Assembly (NCBI GenBank): GCA_902778895.1
Contig: CACYZF010000003.1
Span: forward strand, 67,798-131,797
Source: an uncultured bacterium
GTDB taxonomy: Bacteria; Verrucomicrobiota; Lentisphaeria; Victivallales; UBA1829
Direction: 5' to 3'
Length of the DNA stretch: 64,000 nt
Shown here: piece after piece, positions 1 through 9,288 of the stretch
How positions within the stretch are numbered: position 1 is the stretch's first letter
Layout of the letters: every line of letters starts with the position of its first letter
The notes under the pieces: model-generated
The model's input: the letters and a program-made list of their open reading frames with translations, nothing else
What the model was told of the DNA's origin: nothing
Databases searched by the model: none
Program-made: the position numbers and the translations under genes

Positions 1-1438
1 GCCCGACGCCGAGCAGGACGACGCCGAATGCGAAAAGGGACGGACGGATCAGGCGGCCCGTGCTGCGGTGCTCGGGCAAACGGTTCCGTTCGAGTTTTTT
101 CAGAAACTCCCAGCGAAACCGCCTCAGGAACGCGGGCGGCCGCCAGAAGGGGGCGGGAGCGCCTTCGCGTTCATGGATGAGGAGGCCGAGGAAGATCATG
201 GCGAGGAGGTTGGTCGGCCAGCGGAAAAGCACGAGGTCGAACTGCGCGTGAACGAGCAACCCGGCGAGGCACAGCAGCGAAAGCCTCGTTTCATCGTCTA
301 TTCCGCAGTTGCGGAATTCCCAGGCCGTCATCCCCGCCGGGAGTTTTTCGTCCGTGCGTACCCAGGTTTCGCCGGCGATGCGTTTTGCGGCGAAGAACAT
401 GGGCTCCAGCACAAGATAAAGCCAGCAGAGCAGCCCGAGGATGCCGAACGACGCCGCGATGTACAGCAGGTGGTTGTGCGGATGGTCGATGCGCACCGCG
501 GAATGCCGCATGGAGAAGAATTCCGGGCGGCGGAAGGCAAGATATTCCTGTTCGAACGACGGCGCGCCGAACCCGATTTCCGGCTGCTCCGCGATCATGC
601 TCATGGTCGTGTTCGCCAGGAAGACGCGTTCGTCGCGCGAGAGGTTCTCCAGGAGGCGGTCATGCGAGGTGAAAAAAGCGAACCACACCGACCCGACGAT
701 CGCCAGCGCCAACACGGCGAACAGGGTCAGGCGGCGTCCCCGGTGTCCCAGCTTCAGAAACACCCAAAGAGCCCCGGCGGCAGCGATGCCGAGCAGCGTT
801 CCGCGCGAATCCGTCAGCGCGATCTGCCAGACGGTCACACCCGCGACGAGGAGGAGAGTCCCGTTGCGCCAGAGAGCGTTCACATTCCAATTTTCCTCGG
901 AGGGACACCATTTCCATGCCGTCAGAATCGCGAACGGGGCGGTGACGGCCAGAAATGCGGCGTTCCAGTTGATGTTTCCCGGCAGGCCGAAAAGAAACCA
1001 TCCAAGCCCGTAATACTGAACGAATCCGAGCACGACGCCGATCAGCCAGAAGAGCGTCAGATACCACGGCAGCAGGCGTTTGAGTTCGCGGGCGAACACG
1101 CACACGGCAAACGGAACCGCGACCGAGAGAAAGAGCTCGCCGGTCTCGGTAGCGCTGTATTGCCCCGAATGGCGAAGCCCGTGCCACACCCCGATGCCAA
1201 GCAGAATCCCCCCGGCGATGAGCAGACCGCGCGGGAGATGGTCGTAAACGGCCAGAACCCGTTGCGGAAAGAGCAGTGCCGCCCCGGCCGTCACAAGCAC
1301 GATCGTCCCCGTCTCGAAGAACCGGAACGACCACGACGGCACACAGAGGAGCATCCCCGGGCAGACCATCAGGACGGCCAGGAAAATAAATACGGCGGCG
1401 GTCTTCGTGCTGCGTGTGATCGGCTCCTCGTTCGGCAT
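1..1438 (-). CDS. O-antigen ligase / Wzy_C family membrane protein, cut by the window edge
   Basis: An open leftward frame runs from an ATG at 1436-1438 to the window edge without a stop, so at least 479 codons are present and the C-terminus is missing. The translation is a polytopic membrane protein with about ten hydrophobic segments. Its large extracytoplasmic loop is followed by the motif HPHNHLLYIAASFGILGLL, typical of the Wzy_C / O-antigen ligase family (WaaL and related polymerases). Family members transfer lipid-linked glycans to lipid A-core or to protein on the periplasmic side of the inner membrane. A GGAG lies about 10 bases before the ATG, and a TTGAAA/TACAGT promoter lies upstream. 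It diverges from lon. Which glycan is handled, and whether it is a ligase or a polymerase, cannot be decided from sequence. Rightward open frames over the same bases are shadows. Confidence 0.85.
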   Translation of the reverse strand, partial: MPNEEPITRSTKTAAVFIFLAVLMVCPGMLLCVPSWSFRFFETGTIVLVTAGAALLFPQRVLAVYDHLPRGLLIAGGILLGIGVWHGLRHSGQYSATETGELFLSVAVPFAVCVFARELKRLLPWYLTLFWLIGVVLGFVQYYGLGWFLFGLPGNINWNAAFLAVTAPFAILTAWKWCPSEENWNVNALWRNGTLLLVAGVTVWQIALTDSRGTLLGIAAAGALWVFLKLGHRGRRLTLFAVLALAIVGSVWFAFFTSHDRLLENLSRDERVFLANTTMSMIAEQPEIGFGAPSFEQEYLAFRRPEFFSMRHSAVRIDHPHNHLLYIAASFGILGLLCWLYLVLEPMFFAAKRIAGETWVRTDEKLPAGMTAWEFRNCGIDDETRLSLLCLAGLLVHAQFDLVLFRWPTNLLAMIFLGLLIHEREGAPAPFWRPPAFLRRFRWEFLKKLERNRLPEHRSTGRLIRPSLFAFGVVLLGVG

Positions 1439-1479
1439 GACTTTTGTTCTCCAAAAACACTGAAAAATGGCAATCTAAT

Positions 1480-1507
1480 ACTGTACATGCGGAATCCGAT
1501 TTTTCAA
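1480..1507 (-). promoter_or_regulatory. Promoter for the O-antigen ligase-like gene
   Basis: Read on the minus strand: TTGAAA (1502-1507), a 16-base spacer and TACAGT (1480-1485), about 40 bases before the ATG. Confidence 0.5.
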
Positions 1508-1611
1508 GGTTCCGGCAGACGCGGCATGCTTTTTTTCCGCCGGACGGCCGTACTTGTTCGCATGTTTCCCGAAAAATGCACGAAAGCGGAGATAAAAAAC
1601 GCTTTTTTCAC

Positions 1612-1646
1612 TTGCGAAACGCGCGTTGACGCGTTACATTATGTAA
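1612..1646 (+). promoter_or_regulatory. lon promoter overlapped by a perfect palindrome
   Basis: TTGCGA (1612-1617), 17 bases, then TACATT (1635-1640). The -10 box lies inside the perfect palindrome TTACAT-T-ATGTAA (1634-1646), a plausible operator site. A second possible -35 (TTGACG, 1626-1631) has no matching -10. No regulator is identified. Confidence 0.5.
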
Positions 1647-1681
1647 TGGCGGGGCACCAAAGCCCGTCAGGAAGGGAACCG

Positions 1682-4600
1682 ATGAAAGACGACAAAGACA
1701 ATCAGAACATGGAATTCAAGGAAGCGAAGGATCAGGCGTCCTTTGCTCCGCTCAGCATTACGGTTTCAGGAGAAAAAGGAAGTGATCCGTCCCATGACGA
1801 TTCCCCGGAGGATCGCATCATAGACGCCACCGCCCTCATTCTGGGCGGCATCGTCGTATTCCCGCACGCGCTCACGCCGCTTGTTCTGAACGACCCCGGC
1901 ATGATCGCGATGATGGACGCCGCATCGTCCGGCGACCGCATGATCGCGCTGTTCCCGGAAATCCCGGACGACGAATCCATGCGCGGCCTGATCAAAGGCA
2001 AGGCGTTCGACCCGAATATAAGCTCATTCCTGCTCAACAAACGCCGGATCGCGTCCGTCGGCGCGCTCGCCCGCATCGTGAAGACGCTGAAATTCCCGGA
2101 CGGCACGGTCCGCGTGCTCGTGCGGGGCATCGCGCGCTGCCGGTTCATGACGGTCGTGCCGGGCAAGCCGTACATGGTCATGAAGGTGCACCGGCTGTCC
2201 GACGCCCCGGATTCTTCGCTGGAAACGGCAGCGATGGTCCGCAACGCGACGAAGCAGTTCCAGGAAGTCATCTCGTTCGCACCGAATTTCCCGGAGGAAC
2301 TGAAGATCGCCGTGCTCAATATGACGGACAATTCGCGCATCGCGGACGTGATCGCCGATACACTCAACATCTCCTTTGCGGAAAAGGTCGTCCTGCTCAC
2401 CTCGCTGAAGCTTCAGGACCGCCTGCATTTCCTGACGATCCTGCTCAACCGCGAGCTTGAAGTCCTGCGCCTCGGTTCCGAAATCCAGCGCCAGGTCCAC
2501 GACGCCATGTCGAAACAGCAGCGCGAGTTCTTCCTGCGGGAACAGCTCAAGCAGATCCGCGAAGAACTGGGCGAGGACAACCGCAATCCCGACGTGGTCG
2601 CGATCTCGGAACGCATCGAGAAGGCACACCTCCCCGATGCGCCGTACAAGGTCGTGACGAAGGAACTCGAACGCCTCAACATGGTCCCGCCGTCCTCGCC
2701 GGAATACAATATCTCCTACACCTACATCGACTGGCTGCTCAGCGTGCCGTGGACGCAGGCGACCGAGGAACGCGCCGACGTTCAGGTCGCCGCATCCGTG
2801 CTCGACGCCGACCACTACGGCCTGAAGGACGTGAAGGAGCGCATCCTCGAATTTCTCGCCGTCCACCAGCTCAAGAAGAACAGCAAGTCGCCGATCATCT
2901 GCTTCATCGGCCCGCCCGGCGTCGGCAAGACCTCGCTCGGACGCTCCATCGCCGTCTCCCTCAACCGCAAGTTCGTCCGCATGTCGCTCGGCGGCATCCG
3001 CGACGAGGCGGAGATCCGTGGCCACCGCCGCACCTACATCGGCGCGCTCCCCGGACGCATCATCCAGGGCATGAAACGCGCCGGGACGGTCAACCCGGTG
3101 TTCATGCTGGACGAACTCGACAAGCTCGGCAGCGACTACAAGGGCGATCCGGCGTCCGCACTGCTCGAAGTGCTCGACCCGGAGCAGAACAAGGCCTTCA
3201 ACGACCATTATCTCGAGGTCGACTACGACCTCAGCAAGGTCATGTTCATCGCGACCGCGAACGTGCTGGAGACCATCCCGCGTCCGCTGCTCGACCGCAT
3301 GGAGATCATCCGCCTGCCCGGCTACACCGCGCTCGAAAAGGAACAGATCGCGAAACGTTACCTGATCCCGCGCCAGATGGTCGAAAACGGCCTCGACAAC
3401 TCGTTCGTGCGCTTCAAGCACAGCGCCGCCTTTGAGATCATCGAACATTACACCATGGAGTCCGGCGTCCGCAGCCTCGAACGCACGATCGCCTCCGTCT
3501 GCCGCAAGCTCGTCCGCAGATTCGTGGAGAAGAACGGCGGGCAGCCGCCTGAAAAACCGGTCGTCGTGGACGACGCGCTGGTCCGCGAGCTGCTCGGCCC
3601 GCGCAAGTTCACCAGCGACGAGAGCGAGAACATCCCGCGCGTCGGCATCGTGACCGGCATGGCGTGGACCAGCTACGGCGGCACCACGCTGGAGGTCGAG
3701 GCCGCAAAGATGCCTGGACGCGGCGAATTGAAGCTCACCGGCTCGCTCGGCGACGTCATGAAGGAAAGCGCGCTTGCGGCGTTCAGTTACGTCCGCGGAC
3801 ACGCGAAAGCGCTCGGCATCAACCAGAAGATATTCAAGGAAAACGATTTCCATATTCATGTACCGGACGGCGCCACGCCGAAAGACGGCCCGTCCGCGGG
3901 CATTACGCTCGCCACCGCCATCGTCTCGCTCCTCACGGACAAACCCGTGCGGCCGCGTCTCTCCATGACCGGCGAAATCACCCTCAGCGGCAAGGTCACG
4001 CCCATCGGCGGCGTCCGCGAGAAAGTGATTGCCGCGCTCCGGGCCGGGATCCGCGACGTCGTGATGCCCGCCGACAACGAAAAGGACCTGGAGGACGTCC
4101 CCCAGGAGGTCCGCAACCAGATAACGTTCCACTTCGTCCGCACCATCGACGAGGTGCTGAAGATCGCGATGCCGAAGAACGTCAAGCCGTTCGTCCCGAA
4201 GCGCACGGAGAAGACCAAAGACGAGTTCTACGAGTACGACGATTATCTGTTCCAGAAAGTCGAACCCGAGGAAAAGAAGATGGAACAGAAGACGGATTCC
4301 AAACCCGGGGCGAAATCGGTCGACGCCACGCCTGAAACGGGAAAATCGCCCGAGGCGAAACCTGTTGAGGAAAAAACCGCGGCAAAACCGGAAGCAGCGA
4401 AGCCGGAGGAAAAGAAACCGGAACCGCCGAAGTCGGCTCAGACCGAGGCGAAGCCCGACGAGAAACAGCCTGCTCAGGAGGAAAAGAATACGGAATCCGT
4501 GCCCGCCGCTTCGTCCGCGCCCGCCGAAGAAAAGAAGCCGGAACCGCAGAAGCCGGAACACCATTCCGCGTCGCAATTCGAGTTCAAAAAGCCGACCCTG

Positions 4601-4996
4601 ATCGTGAATTACGGGAAGTTCAACACCACGTTCACGGTCGGGCAGGTCCCGCTGAAAGCGCCCGAACAGCATCCTCTGCCGGAACCGCAGAAGCCCGCAC
4701 CGCCCAAGTCGTTCAAGGTGGACAAAAAGCTTCATCTCGACGTGAAGATCGCAACCTCGAAGGAAACCGGGGACGATGCCTCGGTGTTCTCGTTCCACGC
4801 GCCCGTGAAAACGGAAAAAACCGTCTCGGCTCCGCCCCCCGGAAAGGCCGTGCGCAAAGCCGCGCCGAAGAATTTCAGGCCCGCGAAAACACAGAAACTC
4901 CGGGTCAAAGTCTCGTCCGCCGTCCGGACCGAGAACGCCCCGGAGAAGAAAACGCCGAGCAAAAACGGCACCGCCTCACTCAAGAAAGGAAAATGA
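1682..4996 (+). CDS. lon: ATP-dependent protease Lon with a long C-terminal extension
   Basis: Lon degrades damaged and regulatory proteins in the cytoplasm. The 1104-residue product has an N-terminal LON substrate-binding domain (about 45-250), a helical linker, an AAA+ module with Walker [10 protein letters not shown] at 410-418, and a protease domain whose Ser738 (in PKDGPSAG) and Lys781 form the family Ser-Lys dyad. Lon is normally about 800 residues. Here a further 275 or so residues (about 830-1104) are rich in Lys, Pro, Glu and Ala and resemble no domain I recognise. The ATG at 1682 follows AGGAAGGG. The frame stays open upstream to 68, but that part is antisense to the O-antigen ligase gene and was excluded. 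The stop overlaps the next start (ATGA). Confidence 0.95.
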   Translation: MKDDKDNQNMEFKEAKDQASFAPLSITVSGEKGSDPSHDDSPEDRIIDATALILGGIVVFPHALTPLVLNDPGMIAMMDAASSGDRMIALFPEIPDDESMRGLIKGKAFDPNISSFLLNKRRIASVGALARIVKTLKFPDGTVRVLVRGIARCRFMTVVPGKPYMVMKVHRLSDAPDSSLETAAMVRNATKQFQEVISFAPNFPEELKIAVLNMTDNSRIADVIADTLNISFAEKVVLLTSLKLQDRLHFLTILLNRELEVLRLGSEIQRQVHDAMSKQQREFFLREQLKQIREELGEDNRNPDVVAISERIEKAHLPDAPYKVVTKELERLNMVPPSSPEYNISYTYIDWLLSVPWTQATEERADVQVAASVLDADHYGLKDVKERILEFLAVHQLKKNSKSPIICFIGPPGVGKTSLGRSIAVSLNRKFVRMSLGGIRDEAEIRGHRRTYIGALPGRIIQGMKRAGTVNPVFMLDELDKLGSDYKGDPASALLEVLDPEQNKAFNDHYLEVDYDLSKVMFIATANVLETIPRPLLDRMEIIRLPGYTALEKEQIAKRYLIPRQMVENGLDNSFVRFKHSAAFEIIEHYTMESGVRSLERTIASVCRKLVRRFVEKNGGQPPEKPVVVDDALVRELLGPRKFTSDESENIPRVGIVTGMAWTSYGGTTLEVEAAKMPGRGELKLTGSLGDVMKESALAAFSYVRGHAKALGINQKIFKENDFHIHVPDGATPKDGPSAGITLATAIVSLLTDKPVRPRLSMTGEITLSGKVTPIGGVREKVIAALRAGIRDVVMPADNEKDLEDVPQEVRNQITFHFVRTIDEVLKIAMPKNVKPFVPKRTEKTKDEFYEYDDYLFQKVEPEEKKMEQKTDSKPGAKSVDATPETGKSPEAKPVEEKTAAKPEAAKPEEKKPEPPKSAQTEAKPDEKQPAQEEKNTESVPAASSAPAEEKKPEPQKPEHHSASQFEFKKPTLIVNYGKFNTTFTVGQVPLKAPEQHPLPEPQKPAPPKSFKVDKKLHLDVKIATSKETGDDASVFSFHAPVKTEKTVSAPPPGKAVRKAAPKNFRPAKTQKLRVKVSSAVRTENAPEKKTPSKNGTASLKKGK

Positions 4997-5910
4997 CAAT
5001 GATCCGCATTTCCCCCCGTTCGATACTCTGTTCCCTGCTGACCCTGGCGGCCGCGTCATTCGCGTACGCCGCCGATGAATCCGTCCCGAAGAAGGACGAA
5101 CTCCCGCCCCAGAAGGATCTGCCGCCCGAAGTCCTCCAGGCGCTCTTCCCGGAAGGCGTGGAGACCGATCCCGCGAAGATCTCCGCAGAGGCTTTTCTTC
5201 GCATGGCGCGCCGCGCCCCCGCCGGCGAGTCCTGGGCGAAGATGGAAGGCACGGCCACGCACCGCCGCAGCGGCTCCAGCGCGGTCAAGGACACGATCCG
5301 CGTCGGCATCCGCTTCACCCCGAAACGCGTGATCGCGCAGCTCGTGTTCGCCGGAAACGAATACTACGAGATGGGCCAGACGTTCGACACGCCGCCCGTC
5401 TTCACGCAGGAGACCGACGTCCCGGACAAGAATAAGACGCGTCTCTCCCTGTACGGTATCATGCCGTCCGACCTCACGCTCGGATTCCTCTACCGCGACC
5501 TGGTGCGCGAGGAGAAGCCGGAAAGCGTGAAGATGATCGACTGCCGCGTGTTCGTGCTGAAGGGCGGCGAGAACGACTATGTGCGCGTCTGGCTGAGCAC
5601 GGAATACTTCTTCCCGCTAAAGGCGCACTGGTTCCGCGCGATGCCGGACGAAAAGGCGAAGCCCTACCGTGAGCTCGAACTCGGCGGTGTGAAGAAGGAA
5701 AATGATTTCTATGTCGTGCAGGAGCTGTTCCTATTCGGGCAGGACTGGCGCACCCGCGTCGAGTTCGACAAGCGCGATGCCGGACGCGTGGAAGAGGCCA
5801 AGGCCCCCGCCGATCTCTTCCTCTCGAAGGACGATGAAAAGCCCGCCGTCCCCGCTCCGGCGAAGGACGCGGACAAGGATAAGGACAAGGCAAAGGAAGA
5901 CAAAAAATGA
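4993..5910 (+). CDS. LolA-like outer-membrane lipoprotein-sorting family protein
   Basis: This is a 305-residue exported protein. Residues 1-26 form a signal peptide ending FAYA-A; an ATG two codons in gives the same mature protein. The body looks like a LolA/LolB-type half-barrel of alternating beta strands: a stretch with KMEGTATHRRSG, then RVIAQLVFAGNEYYEMGQ, then a segment (YRDLVREEKPESVKMIDCRVFVLK) seen in proteins annotated as outer-membrane lipoprotein-sorting. The C-terminal 30 residues are a charged Lys/Asp/Ala tail. It overlaps lon by 4 bases and the next gene by 4 bases (ATGA), so translational coupling is likely. Family assignment rests on overall pattern, not on an invariant motif. 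A role as a true lipoprotein carrier is inference. Confidence 0.6.
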   Translation: MTMIRISPRSILCSLLTLAAASFAYAADESVPKKDELPPQKDLPPEVLQALFPEGVETDPAKISAEAFLRMARRAPAGESWAKMEGTATHRRSGSSAVKDTIRVGIRFTPKRVIAQLVFAGNEYYEMGQTFDTPPVFTQETDVPDKNKTRLSLYGIMPSDLTLGFLYRDLVREEKPESVKMIDCRVFVLKGGENDYVRVWLSTEYFFPLKAHWFRAMPDEKAKPYRELELGGVKKENDFYVVQELFLFGQDWRTRVEFDKRDAGRVEEAKAPADLFLSKDDEKPAVPAPAKDADKDKDKAKEDKK

Positions 5911-6521
5911 ACTTCCGCACGGTCAGGATCATCCGAAACGGGCTGCGGCGCGGCGAATCAGGTCAGGCTTTCGCCGAGCTCACGGTCTCGCTCGTCGCGA
6001 TTCTGGCCGTATTCGTCGGGTTCCTGCTGATGGCGGCGCTCTGTTCGGACCGTGTGACGACGCTCATCACGGCGCGCACGAACGCCGACCTGAAGAGCTC
6101 GAGGGGGATTTCCTCGCAGGAAGGCGAAAGCATCCAGCGCTGGGACTACGGCCCGGACGGGATCCCGTACACGACGGACGACACTGCCGTATCCGGGTCC
6201 GCCGGCGACGGCGCACTCTTCAAACGCCAGCTCACCGACAACACCGGCAACGTAACGCTCCAGAATCCTCCGGCGTCCATGTCGGAGCTGAGGAGCGATT
6301 TCACCGGACTCCAGGACAACAACATCTTCGTGAATGCCGCAAGCCTGGCCTCCGGCAGAGACAGCGTCTCCGACTCGCTCAACAGGCACTACCGCTACAA
6401 CAACGATGCGAGCGCGCTCCAGTCCGCCGCGGAATTCCTGTTCGGCATCAGCAGAACGCACGTCGAAGACACCGTCTACATGCCTGCACATAAGGACCCT
6501 GCCGATGAAAGGGATGACTGA
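5907..6521 (+). CDS. TadE/TadG-like pseudopilin-type membrane protein
   Basis: The 204-residue product begins with a short basic segment, then GESGQAFAELTVSLVAIL running into one hydrophobic helix (about 20-48). This is the layout of TadE-like proteins, in which a Glu sits in the first turns of a pilin-like helix. The remainder is a polar extracytoplasmic region without recognised motifs, rich in Asn, Ser and Asp. In Tad systems such minor pseudopilins contribute to Flp pili, but no other tad gene lies in this window. It starts inside the stop of the LolA-like gene and ends just past the start of rfaE2, so it belongs to the lon cluster. Function is inferred from the N-terminus only. Confidence 0.55.
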   Translation: MNFRTVRIIRNGLRRGESGQAFAELTVSLVAILAVFVGFLLMAALCSDRVTTLITARTNADLKSSRGISSQEGESIQRWDYGPDGIPYTTDDTAVSGSAGDGALFKRQLTDNTGNVTLQNPPASMSELRSDFTGLQDNNIFVNAASLASGRDSVSDSLNRHYRYNNDASALQSAAEFLFGISRTHVEDTVYMPAHKDPADERDD

Positions 6522-7017
6522 TTTGAACGCCCCCCATGCCAAAGTCATGACGCTGGAACAGGCCGTCGAGGCGCGGAAGAAACTCGCCGCCGCGGGCCGC
6601 AAACTTGCGGTTACCAACGGCTGTTTCGACCTGCTCCACCGCGGCCACGCCGAATACCTCATGCAGGCGCGCTCCCTCGCCGACGCGCTCTTCGTGCTCA
6701 TCAACAGCGACGAATCCGTCCGCGCGCTGAAGGGCCCCACGCGCCCCGTCAATCAGGAGCTCGACCGCGCGTTTCTGCTGGCGTGCCTGGAGTTCGTGGA
6801 CGGCGTGATCGTGTTCCGTTCGTCCCGCTGCGACCGCGAGCTCGCCGCGCTGAAGCCCGACGTCTACGCGAAGGGCGGCGACTACACGGTCGAATCCCTC
6901 GATCCCTCCGAACGCGCCGCGCTGCTCGAAGCCGGTTCGGACATCCGTTTCATCCCGTTCGTCCCCGGATATTCCACCACGGGAACCCTCAAAAAAGCCG
7001 CAGGAAAAGGAGACTGA
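6505..7017 (+). CDS. rfaE2: D-glycero-beta-D-manno-heptose 1-phosphate adenylyltransferase
   Basis: This is a 170-residue cytidylyltransferase-fold enzyme equivalent to the C-terminal half of HldE. It forms ADP-heptose from heptose 1-phosphate and ATP for LPS inner-core synthesis. The nucleotidyltransferase signature NGCFDLLHRGH is present, followed by LINSDESVRALKGPTRPVNQ and the late motif YSTTG. The kinase half of HldE is absent, so a separate RfaE1 must exist elsewhere if the pathway is complete. ATG 6505 was chosen because AAGGA lies about nine bases upstream; an ATG at 6514 is an alternative. It overlaps the previous gene by 17 bases and precedes hpt by 8. Confidence 0.9.
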   Translation: MKGMTDLNAPHAKVMTLEQAVEARKKLAAAGRKLAVTNGCFDLLHRGHAEYLMQARSLADALFVLINSDESVRALKGPTRPVNQELDRAFLLACLEFVDGVIVFRSSRCDRELAALKPDVYAKGGDYTVESLDPSERAALLEAGSDIRFIPFVPGYSTTGTLKKAAGKGD

Positions 7018-7025
7018 TCCCCCCG

Positions 7026-7556
7026 ATGTCCGTCACACTCACCCCCCTCTACGATGCAAAGACGATCGGCCGCCGCGTCGACGAGCTCGCCGACGAGATC
7101 ACCCGCGCCTATGCCGGACAGGAACTTACCGCCATTATCATCATGAACGGCGGGTTCTTCTTCGCCGCCGACCTGCTGCGCCATGTCGATCTGCCCGTGC
7201 GCGTGGATTCCCTCCCCGCCGGCTCCTATCTGCACCATGCTTCCACCGGACAGCTTACGATGCGCGGCCGCCTGAAACTCGATGTGAAGGGCCGCCATGT
7301 CCTCCTGATCGACGACATCCTGGATACCGGATTCACGCTCGCCGAACTGCAGAAAATGATCCTGGCGGACGGTGCGCTTTCCTGCCGCACCTGCGTTCTG
7401 TTCGACAAAGCCATTCCGCCCGAACAGAAAAAAGCGAAGCCCGACTGGTTCGGATTCCACGCCCCTGCGGAGTACCTCGTCGGCTGCGGCATGGACTCCG
7501 ACGAGCTCTACCGCAACCTCCCCGACATCTGCATCCTCCGCGAAAGCGAACCCTGA
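7026..7556 (+). CDS. hpt: Hypoxanthine phosphoribosyltransferase
   Basis: This 176-residue type I phosphoribosyltransferase salvages hypoxanthine and guanine to IMP and GMP using PRPP in the cytoplasm. The PRPP-binding motif VLLIDDILDTGFTL is intact. The early IIMNGGFFFAADLLRHV matches the family's PPi loop (usually LKGGFMF), and the C-terminal DWFGFHAPAEYLVGCGMD fits the purine-binding region, with LVGCGMD in place of the usual VVGYGLD. It is the last gene of the rightward lon cluster. After it lie about 260 bases of hairpin repeats and the convergent RM genes. Confidence 0.92.
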   Translation: MSVTLTPLYDAKTIGRRVDELADEITRAYAGQELTAIIIMNGGFFFAADLLRHVDLPVRVDSLPAGSYLHHASTGQLTMRGRLKLDVKGRHVLLIDDILDTGFTLAELQKMILADGALSCRTCVLFDKAIPPEQKKAKPDWFGFHAPAEYLVGCGMDSDELYRNLPDICILRESEP

Positions 7557-7650
7557 TTTCCCCCAGCGCATGACAGGGGACAAATGAGGGAAACAAGTCT
7601 CCTCCTCAAATCAAAGACTCCTCTGTTCGCGCCCCGGACGCGTCTCCTAC

Positions 7651-7690
7651 GTGCTTGAGCGGAGCCAAGCACAACCGCAGTGAAGGACTT
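7651..7690 (-). repeat. Composite palindromic repeat, copy A
   Basis: On the minus strand this reads AAGTCCTTCACTGCGG, then a hairpin GTGCTTG / CAAGCAC (7651-7672) with loop GCTCCGCT. It shares its spacer and loop with copies at 16764, 19105, 42330 and 53234. Confidence 0.7.
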
Positions 7691-7696
7691 GCCCCT

Positions 7697-7776
7697 CCGC
7701 GTCTCGCGGTCAGTTAATCTGTCGCCGAGCGTAAGTGAGGCCACCGAGGCTCGCGAATGCGAGCCCCCAGCGAAGC
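7697..7776 (-). repeat. Left flanking inverted repeat of the RM island
   Basis: The reverse complement begins GCTTCGCTGGGGGC, forms a hairpin GGCTCGC / GCGAGCC (7748-7765), continues CCTCGGT and ends in GACAG...ACCGCGAG. The same layout occurs in direct orientation at 11515-11590 and 11674-11736, across the AT-rich RM genes. Confidence 0.65.
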
Positions 7777-7815
7777 AGCAAATTCTTTTTAAGGTTTTTG
7801 CACAACTAGCGAACG

Positions 7816-9288
7816 TCACTTTGCAAAAATGACATCATTGTCAACAATTTGTAGTGCCTTCTGCTCAATTTTATATGCTTCATACCGCTTTTCATTCGCT
7901 TCCAATGCTAGATCATTGATGCGTTGCTGCACATCGGCATTCTTCAGGAGTGGAAGCGGAATACTACTAACATGGGTATCATCTATTTCATCAACAACAG
8001 AACCGTAAGTAAAACGAGTGATAAGCGGATAGCCATACTCCGAGGCCAAAAAGATACTGAGATATCCAGCAATATCTTTGTTTGCTGGAACAATACGTAT
8101 AATGTGATCTGAAGGAATCCAATGATCCCAGTGCTTGGGAACAAGTACAACTTTCCCAATTGTTCCACTTCTTGTAATAAGAATTGTATTCTTTGACACT
8201 TCAAGTTTGTTCAACAATTTCTCGTGTTTCGTTCGTGAAAGATACTTTTTTCCTGAAGGGTCAAGTTCGCCAAGCTGTTTTCCCCCGATAAGAACGCGGC
8301 CATAGCCATCTTCAACATACACACGTTTGAAGCGGCCTGGGAGAATAATATCCTTGCTAATACGCTTGTCCTCAACTGTTGTTACTTCCGCAGCAAATTT
8401 CTTCATGTGATTTACAATCGCATCAACAATCGGAACATGATAAGAGGCATCAACACGACCTTTCAAATCGCTTAACTTGACATTGAATGTATCTACATTT
8501 GCGTTCTTTCGATAAAGATTAACATTAAATGCTTCAATTCCAGGAAACTTAAGTTCTTTTATCAACAATGCTGTCGCTTCATCTATTAAGTCGTTCGATT
8601 CATCGCGCAACTCATAGGACCTGATAATCAAATCATGAATACGTTTCTTGATTGCATCAGGCGCATCAGGAATAGGAACCGTCGCAAGATGTTCCGGTTC
8701 AATATGCGTTATGACTGCGCCATATTGATTTGTCAGCAAAATCTTATTTCCTATGGAACTCTTTAAATATGCATAAACATAGCCTGCATCAGATGATATT
8801 TTACAGTTAATTCGAAGAAGATCATGGCTGAAAACCTTATTTTCAAGTGTTTTGGAAACATATGACAGTTTTCCGATCGTCCCGGAACAGGTCATAAGTA
8901 TCTGACCGGCACGAACACGCAATTCTTCAATATTTGTTCGGGTCTTATGAGAAATATAACCATCGGGGGTCGGATAGACATCTGTAATGGTTGATGGTTG
9001 AAAAATGGGAAGATCAGACTTTTCCACCCAAATACGTTTGAAACGTCCACAAACATAAGATGTCGTAACGCCGTTATCCCCTCCGATCATCTTCACGGGA
9101 TACCGCCCATGTTCAATCCTCTGACGGGCTCGTTTCGCTTCAACATCAAATACGCTTGCTTCCAGGCGCTTTCCTTTTTTAATGACTTCCGAAAGTGCCA
9201 CAGAACAATACTTGACCGGAGATTCTGCGATTTCAACGCTTTGCTCAATATCCTCTTTTAGTGCATAAGCCACATTCTCATTTACCAT
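7816..9288 (-). CDS. Restriction-modification specificity subunit (S)
   Basis: This is a 490-residue DNA-recognition subunit of the HsdS type. It has two target-recognition halves, each carrying the repeated element SGTIGK (ILMTCSGTIGKLSYV in the first, ILITRSGTIGKVVLV in the second). Each half ends in a helical conserved region with the phrase HLATVPIP or HVSSIPLP. The start at 9288 was preferred over 9312 because AGGAGGG lies 6-7 bases upstream of 9288. It overlaps the nuclease-methylase gene by 7 bases. Base composition is clearly richer in A and T than the flanking chromosome, consistent with acquisition by transfer. The target sequence cannot be read from the protein. Confidence 0.88.
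   Translation of the reverse strand: MVNENVAYALKEDIEQSVEIAESPVKYCSVALSEVIKKGKRLEASVFDVEAKRARQRIEHGRYPVKMIGGDNGVTTSYVCGRFKRIWVEKSDLPIFQPSTITDVYPTPDGYISHKTRTNIEELRVRAGQILMTCSGTIGKLSYVSKTLENKVFSHDLLRINCKISSDAGYVYAYLKSSIGNKILLTNQYGAVITHIEPEHLATVPIPDAPDAIKKRIHDLIIRSYELRDESNDLIDEATALLIKELKFPGIEAFNVNLYRKNANVDTFNVKLSDLKGRVDASYHVPIVDAIVNHMKKFAAEVTTVEDKRISKDIILPGRFKRVYVEDGYGRVLIGGKQLGELDPSGKKYLSRTKHEKLLNKLEVSKNTILITRSGTIGKVVLVPKHWDHWIPSDHIIRIVPANKDIAGYLSIFLASEYGYPLITRFTYGSVVDEIDDTHVSSIPLPLLKNADVQQRINDLALEANEKRYEAYKIEQKALQIVDNDVIFAK

Noticed and set aside
68..1681. In-frame 538-codon extension upstream of lon
   Set aside because: It is antisense to the O-antigen ligase gene, has no Lon-like sequence, and the true lon start has a Shine-Dalgarno and promoter at 1612-1684.
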